Part shown: positions 44,101 through 54,600 of the stretch, piece by piece
Numbering within the stretch: the stretch's first letter is position 1
Layout of the letters: every line of letters begins with the position of its first letter
Assembly (NCBI GenBank): GCA_965238025.1
Contig: OZ250162.1
Span: 2,852,001-2,916,000, forward strand
Origin: Pelagihabitans sp965238025
GTDB lineage: Bacteria > Bacteroidota > Bacteroidia > Flavobacteriales > Flavobacteriaceae
DNA length: 64,000 bases
Reading direction: 5' to 3'
Position numbers and translations under genes: made by a program
Notes under the pieces: generated by a model
The model's database searches: none
Told to the model about the DNA's origin: nothing
The model's input: only the letters and a program-made list of their open reading frames with translations

Positions 44101-47100
44101 GAAATTTTTTGAACCAAAAGCTTCCTGAATATATGGTGCCGTTGGTATACAATCAACTAGAAGAATTTCCATTAACACATAATGGCAAGGTTGATAAAAA
44201 AAGTTTGAGAAATATAAACAATAAAATTAATGTTAGTGAAGAAGATTTTATTGAACCAGCTACACCATGGGAAAAAGAAATTGCAGCTATATGGAGTGAG
44301 GAGTTTGGAATTGATAAGATAAGTGTCGATGCCAGTTTTTTTGACTTAGGAGGAGATTCAATTAGAGCGATTCGTGTTTTGAGTAAAATGAATAAAAAAC
44401 TTGAGACAACCTTTGAACTAGCTGATATTTTCGAAAATACTACGATAAAATCACTTTTGAACGGTACAAGTACCACCGAAAAGTTATACACCGATGAATT
44501 AAAAGAAAAAGTTCTTGAAGGAATAAATGGGCTCAAAAAAAGTATTGAGATTGATCAAAACATTGAGGATGTCTATCCTATGAGTGATATTGAGATTGGA
44601 ATGTGTTATTCATATACTTTGGGCTTAGGAAAAGGAGTTTACCATGATCAATTTGTATATCCTATGCCTACTACCTCTTTTAATGAGAAAGTATTTAGAA
44701 AAGCACTCGATTTAATAATATCCAAACACGATGTTTTACGTACATCTTTTGATTTAACTACCTATGAGAAACCAATTAGGATAATTCATAAGAACATAGA
44801 TTGCGATCTTACTTTTGAGGATATATCCATGCATGACGAGACGTTTCAGAAAAAGCATATAGAGTCATATATGCAAAATGAAAGATATAATGTCCCCTTT
44901 CAGAGTAATAAGCCGGGAATATGGAAAATGAAAATTCATAAATTAGAAAAAGACAAGCATTTTCTAGTTTTTCAATTTCATCACGCAATTTTAGATGGTT
45001 GGAGTAGAGCATCATTAATAACTGAACTTAATAACACCTATTTTGAACTAGAGAAGGATAGTACTTATATACCCAAAGAAATCACACTAAATTATAAGGA
45101 TTATGTGATAGAACAGGAATGTTTAAAGCAGAGTAACAAAGTTGACGAATTTTGGGGCAACTATTTAAAAGATTATGCACAACTATCCTTGTTCACTAAT
45201 GAAACGGCACATGAGGAAACATTTCAGGTGATTAAAGGAGAACAATATGAAGCACTTAAAAAAATATGTGCTGAGAATGATTTAAGTGTTAGGAATGTAG
45301 TTCATGCTGCGTACATCTTTGTGTTATCAAAGTTAACGCTTTGTGATGATATTATTACAGGGGTAGTTACTAATGGAAGACCGCTAGATGAAGAAGGAGA
45401 TAAACTTTTAGGATGTTTTTTAAATACAATTCCCTTTAGAACAGTTTACGAAGAGGGTACTATATTAGCTTACCTTAAAGATATTACTAGAGATTTAAAT
45501 GGGTTAAAAAGATATGAAAACTTAAGTTTAGCGACATTAGATCAAAGATATTCACAAGAGACTAATGGTGAAAACCCTTTCTTCGATACACTATTTAGTT
45601 ATATAGATTTTCATATTTATAAAGAGGCAAATAACTATGAAAATGCAAATGATTTGTCGTTTTATATTGATCATTTTGAAATGACGAATACTTATTTAGA
45701 TGTACTTGCATTACCTAATGACAATTCTATTACCATACAATGGATAAGAAATAAAGAATTAAAATCTGGGAAAACAAATGAAGATTTATCAAGGATACAC
45801 TTACAATTTATAAATTCATTTATTGAAAACTCCGATCAGCAATTAAGTACATTAAATATTCTAGAAAGTAGTGAACAGGTAAAATTAAATGAAGAATTCA
45901 TTAATACAAAAACCAATTTACAAGAAGAGAGTCACTTTATAACCGCCTTTTTAAATCAGGTAAAAGAAACTCCTAATGATATTGCACTGGTATATAATGG
46001 TAATGAATGGAGTTACCAAAGTTTAGATATTACTTCTAATAAACTTGCCGATTGTTTAATAAAAGAAAAAGAGTTAAAAATAGGTGAGCTGGTAGGAATT
46101 AAACTTGATGCCAGTCCATTTATGATTTTAAGCATCTTAGCAATCTTCAAAGCAGGAGCCGCATACGTTCCTTTATCAACCAATATTCCTATTAATAGAG
46201 AAGAGGACATATTGAATGATTCCCAGTTAAGATTAATTATTACTGACACAGACAAGATATTTGAACTTTCTTATTTTGAAGGTGATTTGTTTGCAGTAGA
46301 TGTTGAGTTTGATGAAGTACTTTATTCTCAAAATTTCACTCATCAGATTACCAATCAAAGTCAATTGGCATATGTGATTTATACCTCGGGTTCGACAGGG
46401 AAACCAAAAGGGACTTTGATAGAACATAAGTCACTGATCAATTATTTGAATTGGGCGAAAAAAACATATGTACTCCCACATGAAACAACTGACTTTGGAT
46501 TATTTACCCCTCTTTCTTTTGATTTAACAGTAACTAGTATTTTTCTACCTCTAATGAGCGGAGGCAAGCTACATATCTATTCAGATACTATTGATATAGG
46601 CATAAATTTAAATAGTTATATGTTGGATAAGATACCTGTGATAAAACTTACACCTGCACATATTCAGTTATTAAGTGAACTAAATATAATTAATACTGAT
46701 TTACAAGTTGCCATTGTCGGAGGGGACGCGTTACACAACAATCACGTAAAGATTTTAAAAGAAATGGCTCCAAACGTTACGGTATACAATGAATATGGAC
46801 CAACAGAAACTACTGTGGGTTGCATAGCAGGAATGGTTGATTCTGTAAATAATATTACTATCGGGAAACCAATAGATAATACATACGTTTATATTCTCAA
46901 TAAGTTTAATATGATGCAATCTATCGGTATTCCTGGAGAGATTTGCATTGGAGGATTCGGATTGGCAAGAGCATATTTAAATAATTCAGAACTAACCGAT
47001 GCAAAGTTTATAGAACACCCTTTTATTATTGGGGAAAAAATGTATAAAACTGGGGATATAGGTAGATGGTTAAATAATGGTGAAATAGAATATATCGGTA

Positions 47101-47711
47101 GAAACGATGATCAGGTTAAAATAAGAGGATATCGCATTGAGCCAAAAGATGTTCAAAGCCATTTAATAGATAAAGATGATATCGATGCTGCCGCTGTTGT
47201 AGTAAATTCTCTAGAAAAAGAAAATGAGCTAATCGCATTTATAGTTTCTGAATTAGAACATGAGAGCAAGGAATTAAGGGACTATCTTAAAAAAAGAATA
47301 CCTGATTACATGATTCCAAAAAGGTTTGTTCAGACATCATCCATTCCATTGACAAATAATGGAAAAATAGACAAGAAGAAATTGTTATCTATGGATTTGT
47401 CTGAAATAGCTACTGGTGTAACGTACCAAGCGCCCAAAGACGAAATAGAAAAACAACTAGTGTCAATTTGGGAAAGAATATTACAGAAAGAGAAAATAGG
47501 AATGAACGATGATTATTTTCTACTTGGAGGGAATAGTTTATTGGCAATTAGATTGGTAAATGAATATTTCAAATGTTTCAATACCAAAATTGCATTATCT
47601 GATTTGTTTATTAATTCTACCATCATTGGGCATAAAAAGTTACTATCAAACATTACTGCTAGTAATGATGAAAATGAAATGAGCTTAGAGAAAGAAACCT
47701 TAGAATTTTAA
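41160..47711 (+). CDS. NRPS4: two-module synthetase for Asn-Asn, C-A-T-C-A-T
   Basis: 2183 residues, ATG start 9 bp after PKS2. TubC docking domain (~1-55). C1 (~70-510) has HHIITDE (His205-206): the Gly of HHxxxDG is Glu211. A1 (~530-1005), T1 (Ser1067 in LGGDSI). C2 (~1135-1560, HHAILDG at His1274-1275) is of a different subtype that opens with VYPMSDIEIGM and has LGCFLNTIPFR. A2 (~1590-2070), T2 (Ser2126 in LGGNSL). Both A domains give code DLTKIGEVGK, one residue from the asparagine code DLTKLGEVGK, so two Asn residues are predicted. No epimerase is present, although T1 has the GGDSI form common before E or dual C/E domains. The EctD-like gene starts 3 bp after the stop. Confidence 0.93.
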   Translation: MENLIKSLRDKGIYISYVEDNLKINFDGDQIPQDILNELKLNKQKLIDHLKLIGNNDYSAIPKISDNQKKYKVSSAQNRLWIVSQLKKASVAYNMPFSAALPKEYSDKELLNKSIRYVIERHESLRTIFKVEEDGEVYQVILSPEEVKFEIDYRDYKAFENKDQMLTDYISRDSLIPFDLENGPLFRICFFEMSDSSYHLYYNLHHIITDEWSMEVLRKDIFSCYDAFMQNKTLQLPKLKIQYKDYAAWQLDYLKSEELEESKLFWKDQLVDDIQLQGLPTHKIRPKTKTYNGKRLNTYLDQKTTKLVKDFTKKNGGSLFMVLMSSFKILLYKYSGQKDILIGSPIAGRDHADLENQIGFYLNTIVLRNTIDPDTGFNEFYNQVKSNLLNAFTHQSYPFDRLLEDLNLKRDLSRNAIFDILLDYHKSFDVEISDNLAQEISDFGQRPVKYDLELHFTEFENNLGITIDYNTDIYEEDIIRQFIRHYKNFINSSMIGADTSIGASKLLNDLEEEELLKLFNATEVNYPKQETILDLFRQQASSFPKEIAVADSNSSYTYYELETLSNKFAQCLLQNYKLSKGDYVGLKMEHGKGLVVAILGILKSGCVFVPIDPKYTSEREKYIIEDAAIKLIVTTTEHMFDFIESDLPLLSFDVEFEPEDFDSDNISEPISRESLAYIIYTSGSTGQPKGVMVEHGSLYNYINWCNSKYMNYELQNYNFGLFTSICFDLTITSLFLPLISGGILHILDSSKDVAQNLKEYLSKEVSCIKLTPAHINILESLDVKEASLELAIVGGDVLTQGQVEILKKINPKIRIFNEYGPTEATVGCIVKEIEDTDEQILIGKPIANTEVYILGDSLELLPKEVIGEIYIGGKGLAKGYVNKSELTKEKFVKNPFKDGEILYKTGDLGAWCTDGNIGFKGRKDDQVKIKGFRVELGEIEYHLGQHLNIQQAIVLVNEKSHEKHLEAYLIADKELNVKDIRNFLNQKLPEYMVPLVYNQLEEFPLTHNGKVDKKSLRNINNKINVSEEDFIEPATPWEKEIAAIWSEEFGIDKISVDASFFDLGGDSIRAIRVLSKMNKKLETTFELADIFENTTIKSLLNGTSTTEKLYTDELKEKVLEGINGLKKSIEIDQNIEDVYPMSDIEIGMCYSYTLGLGKGVYHDQFVYPMPTTSFNEKVFRKALDLIISKHDVLRTSFDLTTYEKPIRIIHKNIDCDLTFEDISMHDETFQKKHIESYMQNERYNVPFQSNKPGIWKMKIHKLEKDKHFLVFQFHHAILDGWSRASLITELNNTYFELEKDSTYIPKEITLNYKDYVIEQECLKQSNKVDEFWGNYLKDYAQLSLFTNETAHEETFQVIKGEQYEALKKICAENDLSVRNVVHAAYIFVLSKLTLCDDIITGVVTNGRPLDEEGDKLLGCFLNTIPFRTVYEEGTILAYLKDITRDLNGLKRYENLSLATLDQRYSQETNGENPFFDTLFSYIDFHIYKEANNYENANDLSFYIDHFEMTNTYLDVLALPNDNSITIQWIRNKELKSGKTNEDLSRIHLQFINSFIENSDQQLSTLNILESSEQVKLNEEFINTKTNLQEESHFITAFLNQVKETPNDIALVYNGNEWSYQSLDITSNKLADCLIKEKELKIGELVGIKLDASPFMILSILAIFKAGAAYVPLSTNIPINREEDILNDSQLRLIITDTDKIFELSYFEGDLFAVDVEFDEVLYSQNFTHQITNQSQLAYVIYTSGSTGKPKGTLIEHKSLINYLNWAKKTYVLPHETTDFGLFTPLSFDLTVTSIFLPLMSGGKLHIYSDTIDIGINLNSYMLDKIPVIKLTPAHIQLLSELNIINTDLQVAIVGGDALHNNHVKILKEMAPNVTVYNEYGPTETTVGCIAGMVDSVNNITIGKPIDNTYVYILNKFNMMQSIGIPGEICIGGFGLARAYLNNSELTDAKFIEHPFIIGEKMYKTGDIGRWLNNGEIEYIGRNDDQVKIRGYRIEPKDVQSHLIDKDDIDAAAVVVNSLEKENELIAFIVSELEHESKELRDYLKKRIPDYMIPKRFVQTSSIPLTNNGKIDKKKLLSMDLSEIATGVTYQAPKDEIEKQLVSIWERILQKEKIGMNDDYFLLGGNSLLAIRLVNEYFKCFNTKIALSDLFINSTIIGHKKLLSNITASNDENEMSLEKETLEF

Positions 47712-47714
47712 AAA

Positions 47715-48515
47715 ATGGAGTTAAAGAAAGATCAAATCAATTTTTACAAGGAAAAAGGATTTATAATAGTCCAAAGCCTTTTCAAAGAATGGGAGATTGA
47801 AAATTTAGTACAGGCTACTAAAAAGTTTGAAGATTTAGGATCTTTACCGAATATAATTTGTGAAAAAAACAATGAAGTTCGATCTGTCTTTGCGCCACAT
47901 AAGTATAGCGATCAATTCGATTCGATATTTCGCGAACAGAGATTGGTTAGTACTGCAGAGACTTTAATCGGCGATCAGGTTTATTTATATCAATTTAAAT
48001 TGAATAATAAAAAAGCATTAAAGGGAGATTGTTGGGAATGGCATCAGGATTTTCCATATTGGTATTATGATGATGGTGTAAAACAGCCTAATATGATTTC
48101 TGTAATGATTTTACTTCAGGATACGGATATTTTTCAGGGACCTCTTTTGGTAATACCTGGTTCACATAAAAATGGTATAGTCGAAATGGCATTTAAAGAA
48201 CATTTACAAGGAGAAAAAAAAATAACGTTACAAAACTCTTTAAATGCAGATTTAAAATTTACTATAAAAAAAGAGTTAATACATTCTTATTTCGAAAATG
48301 AAAAACCTTCAGTTTTTCAAGGTAAGAAAGGTTCTTGTCTTTTCTTTCATCCGAATTTGTTTCATGCTTCAAATGCAAATTTGTCTCCTTATGACAGGAA
48401 TACTGCTATAATAACATATAATAGTGTAAAAAATGTTCCAGAGTTTAAAGCGGATAGCAGACCTGATTATTTGTGTTCAAGAGATATCGCGCCACTAGTT
48501 TTCCAAAATAACTAG
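47715..48515 (+). CDS. EctD-like PhyH-family Fe(II)/2-oxoglutarate dioxygenase
   Basis: 266 residues, ATG start 3 bp after NRPS4, so translation is probably coupled. It has the iron-binding facial triad: His110 and Asp112 in EWHQDFPYWYYDDG, and His217 in PNLFHASNANLSP. Arg228 lies 11 residues after the last His, as in ectoine hydroxylase, and binds 2-oxoglutarate. GPLLVIPGSHKNG and TYNSVKN also match the EctD/PhyH family. Such enzymes hydroxylate unactivated C-H bonds of amino acids, free or carrier-bound. Its place between the Asn-Asn synthetase and the Ser module suggests hydroxylation of a precursor or residue of this peptide; which one cannot be told. Confidence 0.9.
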   Translation: MELKKDQINFYKEKGFIIVQSLFKEWEIENLVQATKKFEDLGSLPNIICEKNNEVRSVFAPHKYSDQFDSIFREQRLVSTAETLIGDQVYLYQFKLNNKKALKGDCWEWHQDFPYWYYDDGVKQPNMISVMILLQDTDIFQGPLLVIPGSHKNGIVEMAFKEHLQGEKKITLQNSLNADLKFTIKKELIHSYFENEKPSVFQGKKGSCLFFHPNLFHASNANLSPYDRNTAIITYNSVKNVPEFKADSRPDYLCSRDIAPLVFQNN

Positions 48516-48592
48516 TCAACAGAATTTATTGGTCTAATTTCTTGCTGATCAATTAAAAATCAAAAAATAAAGACTAACAAAAAACTCTTCTC

Positions 48593-48614
48593 TTCAAAAC
48601 AGTACTGTTTTGAA
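48593..48614. promoter_or_regulatory. 22-bp perfect palindrome before NRPS5
   Basis: Arms TTCAAAACA (48593-48601) and TGTTTTGAA (48606-48614) flank GTAC, giving perfect two-fold symmetry over 22 bp. As RNA it would form a 9-bp stem with a 4-nt loop. It sits in the 101-bp gap after the dioxygenase gene, 2 bp before the first ATG of NRPS5 and 38 bp before the ATG that best fits the docking domain. It could be an operator, an mRNA-processing or translation-control hairpin, or a weak attenuator. There is no T tract, so a simple terminator is unlikely. Confidence 0.6.
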
Positions 48615-48616
48615 AG

Positions 48617-51600
48617 ATGAAGTCAAACATGCATAATGCCATGGATAAAAGTATGATTGAATTAATTGAACTTTTAGAATCACTAGAATGCCGTTTATTC
48701 GTTGAATCTGGTAGGTTAAAACTGGATGCTCCAAAAGGAGTGATAACAGAAGAAATAAAGACGCAGATAAAAGTATACAAAAATGAACTAGTAGAGTACT
48801 TATCTAAAGTGTCAGAAAATTATGTTGCTATACCAATTGCTCCTAAGCAAAAATCATATCCAGTTTCTTTTGCGCAACGAAGACTTTGGATATTGAGCCA
48901 ATTTGAGGGAGGATCAGTGGTATATAATATTCCATCAGTAGTTACGATAAATACTAATTTTGAAAAATCTGTTTTTGAAGCAACGATAAATTCAATCATA
49001 CAAAGGCATGAGATTTTAAGAACTGTATTTCGAAAAAGTAAAGAAGATCAAATACATCAATTTATATTGATGTTGAAAGATTTAAATGTCCATATTGATT
49101 TTAAAGATTTTTCAGAAAAAACACAGTTAGAGGCAAAGGAATTATTTGAATCTTTTTTAACTCAGGATTCTTATATCCCTTTTGATTTAGAAGAAGGCCC
49201 TTTATTCAGAATAAGTATTATACAAATAACAAAAGAAAAGGCGTATTTGTATTTTAATATGCACCACATCATAAGTGATGGTTGGTCCATGTCCATTTTA
49301 TTGGATGAGGTCATGAAAACGTATTACGCTCTAAAAGATGAGCGCGATTTTAGTTTACCAGAATTACCTATTCAATATAAAGACTATTCCGTTTGGCAAC
49401 TAAACCAAATTGAAAATGGAACGTATGATAAGGAGAAGCTATATTGGAAATCTGAATTATCGGGAGAATTACCTTTATTAAATCTTCCAACCGAAAAAAC
49501 AAGACCAAAAATAAAAACTAATGATGGAGAATCTTTAAGAACATATATAAATATAGATCAGACGGCAAGATTATCGAGCTTTATTCAAGAACAAGGCGGT
49601 AGTTTATTTAGTGTTCTACTCACCACTTGGAAAATACTTTTCTATAGATATACCAATACGAGAGATATAATAATTGGCACCCCGGTTTCCGGCAGAGTTC
49701 ATTCAGATTTAGAGGCTCAATTAGGTTTTTACATAAATACATTGGCGCTAAGAACAAAGATTTCTCCAGAAGAGAGTTTTTCGGATATGAACAAAAGAGT
49801 ACGGATAAGTTCATACAAAGCATTTGAAAATCAGATGTATCCTTTTGATTGTGTGGTACAAGATTTAGAAATACCGAGAGATGTTTCCAGAAGCAGTGTG
49901 TTTGATGTGCTGTTAACTCTTCAAAATATTTCAAATAACAAGAGTGAGGTTCCTTTAGGGCAAATTGATCAAATTCACAGAAAGGATGCTAAATCAAAAT
50001 TTGATTTAGAGATTTTGATCGAACCATTGGACAAGGTCATTTCTGTAGAATTTATATACAATACAAGTGTATATGAAAGGAAATTAGTTGAAGGTTTGTT
50101 ATTAAATTTCAAAAACCTATTGTTTTCAATTTTAGAGCAACCAGATATTCCTATTTCGGATTTATATTTTTTAAGTAAAAAAGAGAGTCAACTTTTAAAT
50201 CAATTTAACAACTCAAAAAAAGAATACCCAAAAGATAAAACTATTCTAGATCTGTTTAAAGAAAAGGTAAATGCCTTGCCAGAAGAAACCGCGGTTGTTT
50301 ATGGTAAAAATGAATTATCATATCAAGAATTAAACGAAGTTTCTTCGCAATTAGCAGATTATCTAAAGAAGGAATATAACCTTCAACCTAAAGATTTCGT
50401 TGCCTTAAAATTGTATCGTAGTGAATGGATGTTGGTTAGTATTTTAGCCATTTTAAAAGCAGGAGCCGCGTACTTGCCGATAGATCCAGATTATCCTGAG
50501 GAAAGGATATTATTTATACAAGAAGACAGTGATTACAAGTTATGTATTGATGAGATCGAACTGGAAAAGTTTAAAAAAGTAAAATCTAATTATGAAATAG
50601 AAATTGATGCCAAAATCAATTTATCCTATCCTGCTTATGTCATTTATACTTCTGGGTCAACTGGAATGCCAAAAGGCGTTGTAAATCACCACGCTGGGAT
50701 TTATAACAGATTGATGTGGAAAAAAGAGTATTTGGATGTATCGTCATCTGACGTGGTTTTACAAAAAACACCTTTTACTTTTGATGTATCTGTTTGGGAG
50801 CTATTATTGCCAATGATTACAGGGTGTAAACTAGTTTTTGCAAAACCTGAGGGACATAAGGACCCCGTTTACTTACAAGAATTAATAATTGACCAAAATG
50901 TTACCATAGTTCATTTTGTTCCTTCTATGTTAGGAATATTTCTTCAGAATTTAAACAATAGTTGCATTAGTTTGTCTCAGGTGGTGTGCAGTGGTGAAGC
51001 ACTACCCGAGCATATGATTAGGGCGTTTAGAAACAAGCTAAAACATGCACGTATTCATAATTTATACGGACCAACCGAAGCAACCATTGATGTTACCGCT
51101 ATTGATTTAACATCGATAGATTTAAAAGGTGATGGCGTTACAATTGGTTCACCAGTTGCAAATACCAGTATTTATGTTGTGGATCAACATATGCAGATTC
51201 AACCAATAGGTGTGCCAGGAGAACTACTGATAGGAGGTGTTCAAGTATCATATGGGTATTTAAATCGTCCTGAACTTAACAAAAAGCACTTTGTTCATAG
51301 TCCATTTACTAAAGGTGAAATGGTTTATAAAACGGGTGATGAAGTTATATGGTTGCCCAATGGAACTATACGATATATTGGTAGAAAAGACCATCAAGTT
51401 AAAATTAGGGGTCAAAGAATTGAGCTAGGGGAGATTGAACATCAATTAAAACAAAAAGAAGCTGTACAAGAAGTTGTTGTATTGGTTCAAGAAAATCAGG
51501 AGGAAAAAGAACTGGTTGCTTTTTTGGTCTCCGAAGAAATGGAAACCGCAGCAAAGTTACAGGTGTATTTGTCAAATACATTACCTGGTTATATGGTGCC

Positions 51601-54600
51601 TTCAAAGTATTACCAATTAGATTCCTTGCCCTTAACACCTAATGGGAAGGTGGATCGAAATATTCTAATACGACATAAGAAAGATCAATTGGCCACTGGA
51701 ACTGAGTATGTTGGTGCTAGAAATGAAATGGATTCTAAAATAATAGCGATTTGGGAAAATTCCCTGCAACATGAAAAAATAGGTATTCTTGATAATTATT
51801 TTGCTCTAGGAGGTGATTCTATCAAAGCGATAAGTATTATCATAAAAATCAATAAAATTCTCGAAATAACTATAGGCGTTTCTGACTTATACCAACATCA
51901 GACTATTGAAAATCTTGTGGACTATATTTCGGGGAATGATTTTCATGGTAATAGCGTTGAAAATTTAGATGGATATGATCAAATTCAACAAATTCAGGCA
52001 TTCGTAGAAAAGGAAAATGAAGCTAAGAATATACTTCCTTTAAACTATAAAAACATCTATCCACTTGTCCCTATTGAAGAAGGAATGATTTTTTCATCCT
52101 TATTGAGAACAGACGAACCGATCTATTACGATAGGTTTGTTTTTATGGCAACCATAGAAGATGTAGATTCTTTTAAATCTGCTTTAAAAACATTGGTTAA
52201 AAGACATTCTATATTGAGGACCTTATATTATATGGAAGATTTTAGCCAACCTGTTAAGGTCGTACTTGATTCTATTGATATACCTATGCTTTTTATTGAC
52301 CTGACAAAAAGAACAAAGGAGGAGCAATCTATGGCATTAGGTCAAATTAGAAGGGAAGATTTAGAAAAGAGATTAACTTTTAATGGTGACTTACTGTATA
52401 ATTTTAAGTTTGTCCAACTAAGGGACAAGGAATATTATATTGTTTGGAATTTCCATCACGCTATATTAGATGGATGGAGTGTGGCCGTATTTACGCAAGA
52501 ACTCACCTTATTATTATCAAAGGATAAAGCCAATAGTTTGCCAGAATTGCCCTATTCTTATAAAGATTATTGTGCCGGAGTTATAGGTAGAAGCTCTTCA
52601 AAAGAAAGTCTATCTTATTGGAAAGATCTTCTTAATGATTATTCAAGAAACAAGCTTCCATTTAATTTTAAAGGGGTAAAGATTAGTGAGGAATTAGGGA
52701 TGAAAGTTGCAGAGTCCACTGTTAACGAGACCACTTTGAGGCAATTAGTAGAATTATCCGAGCGTATAGAAGTATCATTTAAAGCCATATGTCTGGCAGC
52801 ACATACTTTTTTAATGCACATTATTTGTTCCGAAAAAGATGTGGTTACTGGGGTGGTCTCACATGATAGACCAGAGTTAGAACAAAGCGAACGAATTCTA
52901 GGCTGTTTTTTAAATACGATTCCCATTCGCGTTAATTTTGATGAGGTTAAAGATGTATCTTCTTTAATAAAATTGGTTAATCATTATTTAATTTATTCTA
53001 AGAAACACGAAACGCACCTAAGCCATATTGCTCGTTCGATTGAGGAGAAGACAACTTTAGAAAATCCAATTTTTGATACATTGTTCAATTATATGCATTT
53101 CCATGTGTTAGAAGAAGTAGAAAGCAATGCTGAAATAAGTTCTGCGACTTTAGAATTAGATGATAGACTATTACCTTCAGATGAAATGACGAATACCCTT
53201 TTCGATTTTGAGGTGAATCGAAAAACCGATGGCCTCAAATTAAGGGTAAAATACACTCCTTCATTTTTTACCGAAGAAGATGCTCGGGATGCTTTGAAAA
53301 TGTATGCCAGGATTCTAGATAAATTTATAGATCTACCTACCTTAGGAACGGACATGGTTATTAATGAGGAAGATTATCAAGAATTGATTTATGATTATAA
53401 TGATACAATAGTAGAGGAGGATAAAAATATTCCATTGCATCGATTATTTGAGGAACAATCTATAAAAACACCTGATAATATTGCTTTGGTGCAGAATGGG
53501 GCAACTTTAACATATAAAGAGTTGAATGAAAGGTCTAATGAAATAGCCCATTATTTAATTAAAAAAGGAGTTGTTGCAGAAACTAATGTAGGTTTATTAT
53601 GTACCCGTAGTTTTGACATGATTATAGGTTTGTTCGGTATTTTAAAGTCAGGAGGTAGTTATGTACCCATTGATCCAGAATATCCACTGCAAAGACAAGA
53701 ATATATCATAGAGAATTCTAAAGTTGATATTATTCTAACGAATTACCCGGGTGATCTGGAGGGGGAGTTGCCTAAAAAAGAATTCATTGGGATATCGGAT
53801 ATAAAGACGGGTGGAAACAAAAAGAATCCAAAAGTTCAAATCAAGGGAGATCAACTGGCATATACCATCTATACCTCGGGGTCTACCGGTAATCCCAAGG
53901 GAGTGATGATCGATCATTATTCCGCAGTTAATTTAATAAGATGGGTAAACGAGACATTTTCGATCAATGAGAAAGACAGATTGTTATTTATAACCTCTGT
54001 GTGTTTTGATCTGTCGGTATATGACATTTTTGGGATTCTAGCCAGTGGGGGAGGATTGGTAATCGCCCAAAAAGAAGAAGTACAGGATTTTAACGTATTG
54101 AAAGAATTGTTGATTGCAGAACGCATAACTTTCTGGGATTCTGTGCCAACTACCTTTAATTATTTGGTAGATGAGCTAGAAGAAGAAGGTTTGAATGCCG
54201 TATTACCGGATATGCGTTTGGTATTTATGAGCGGGGATTGGATTCCCGTTCAACTACCGGAGCGGGCGAGGCGGTTTTTCCCCAATGCGGAAATCATCAG
54301 TTTGGGGGGGGCTACAGAAGGAACGGTATGGTCAAACTATTATCCTATTAATAAGGTTGAGGAAAGCTGGAGCAGCATACCATACGGAAAACCGATCCGC
54401 AATAACTTCTTTTATATTCTGGATGATAATTTACAACCGGTGCCTAAAGGAACGGTTGGGGAGTTATGTATTGGAGGAATAGGAGTTGCCAGGGGGTATG
54501 ATAACGATCCAGAAAAAACACGGGCCGCTTTTGTGAAAGATCCGTTTACTGATTCTTTAGGAGGAAGAATTTATAAGACAGGAGATTTAGGCCGTTGGAT

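Noticed and set aside
44153..44536. Antisense 127-codon frame in NRPS4
   Set aside because: It covers a carrier domain read on the other strand; long open antisense frames are usual in AT-rich synthetase genes.
51800..54000. Heterocyclization (Cy) domain before the Cys-like A2 of NRPS5
   Set aside because: The domain has HHAILDG, the ordinary condensation motif, not the DxxxxD motif of Cy domains.
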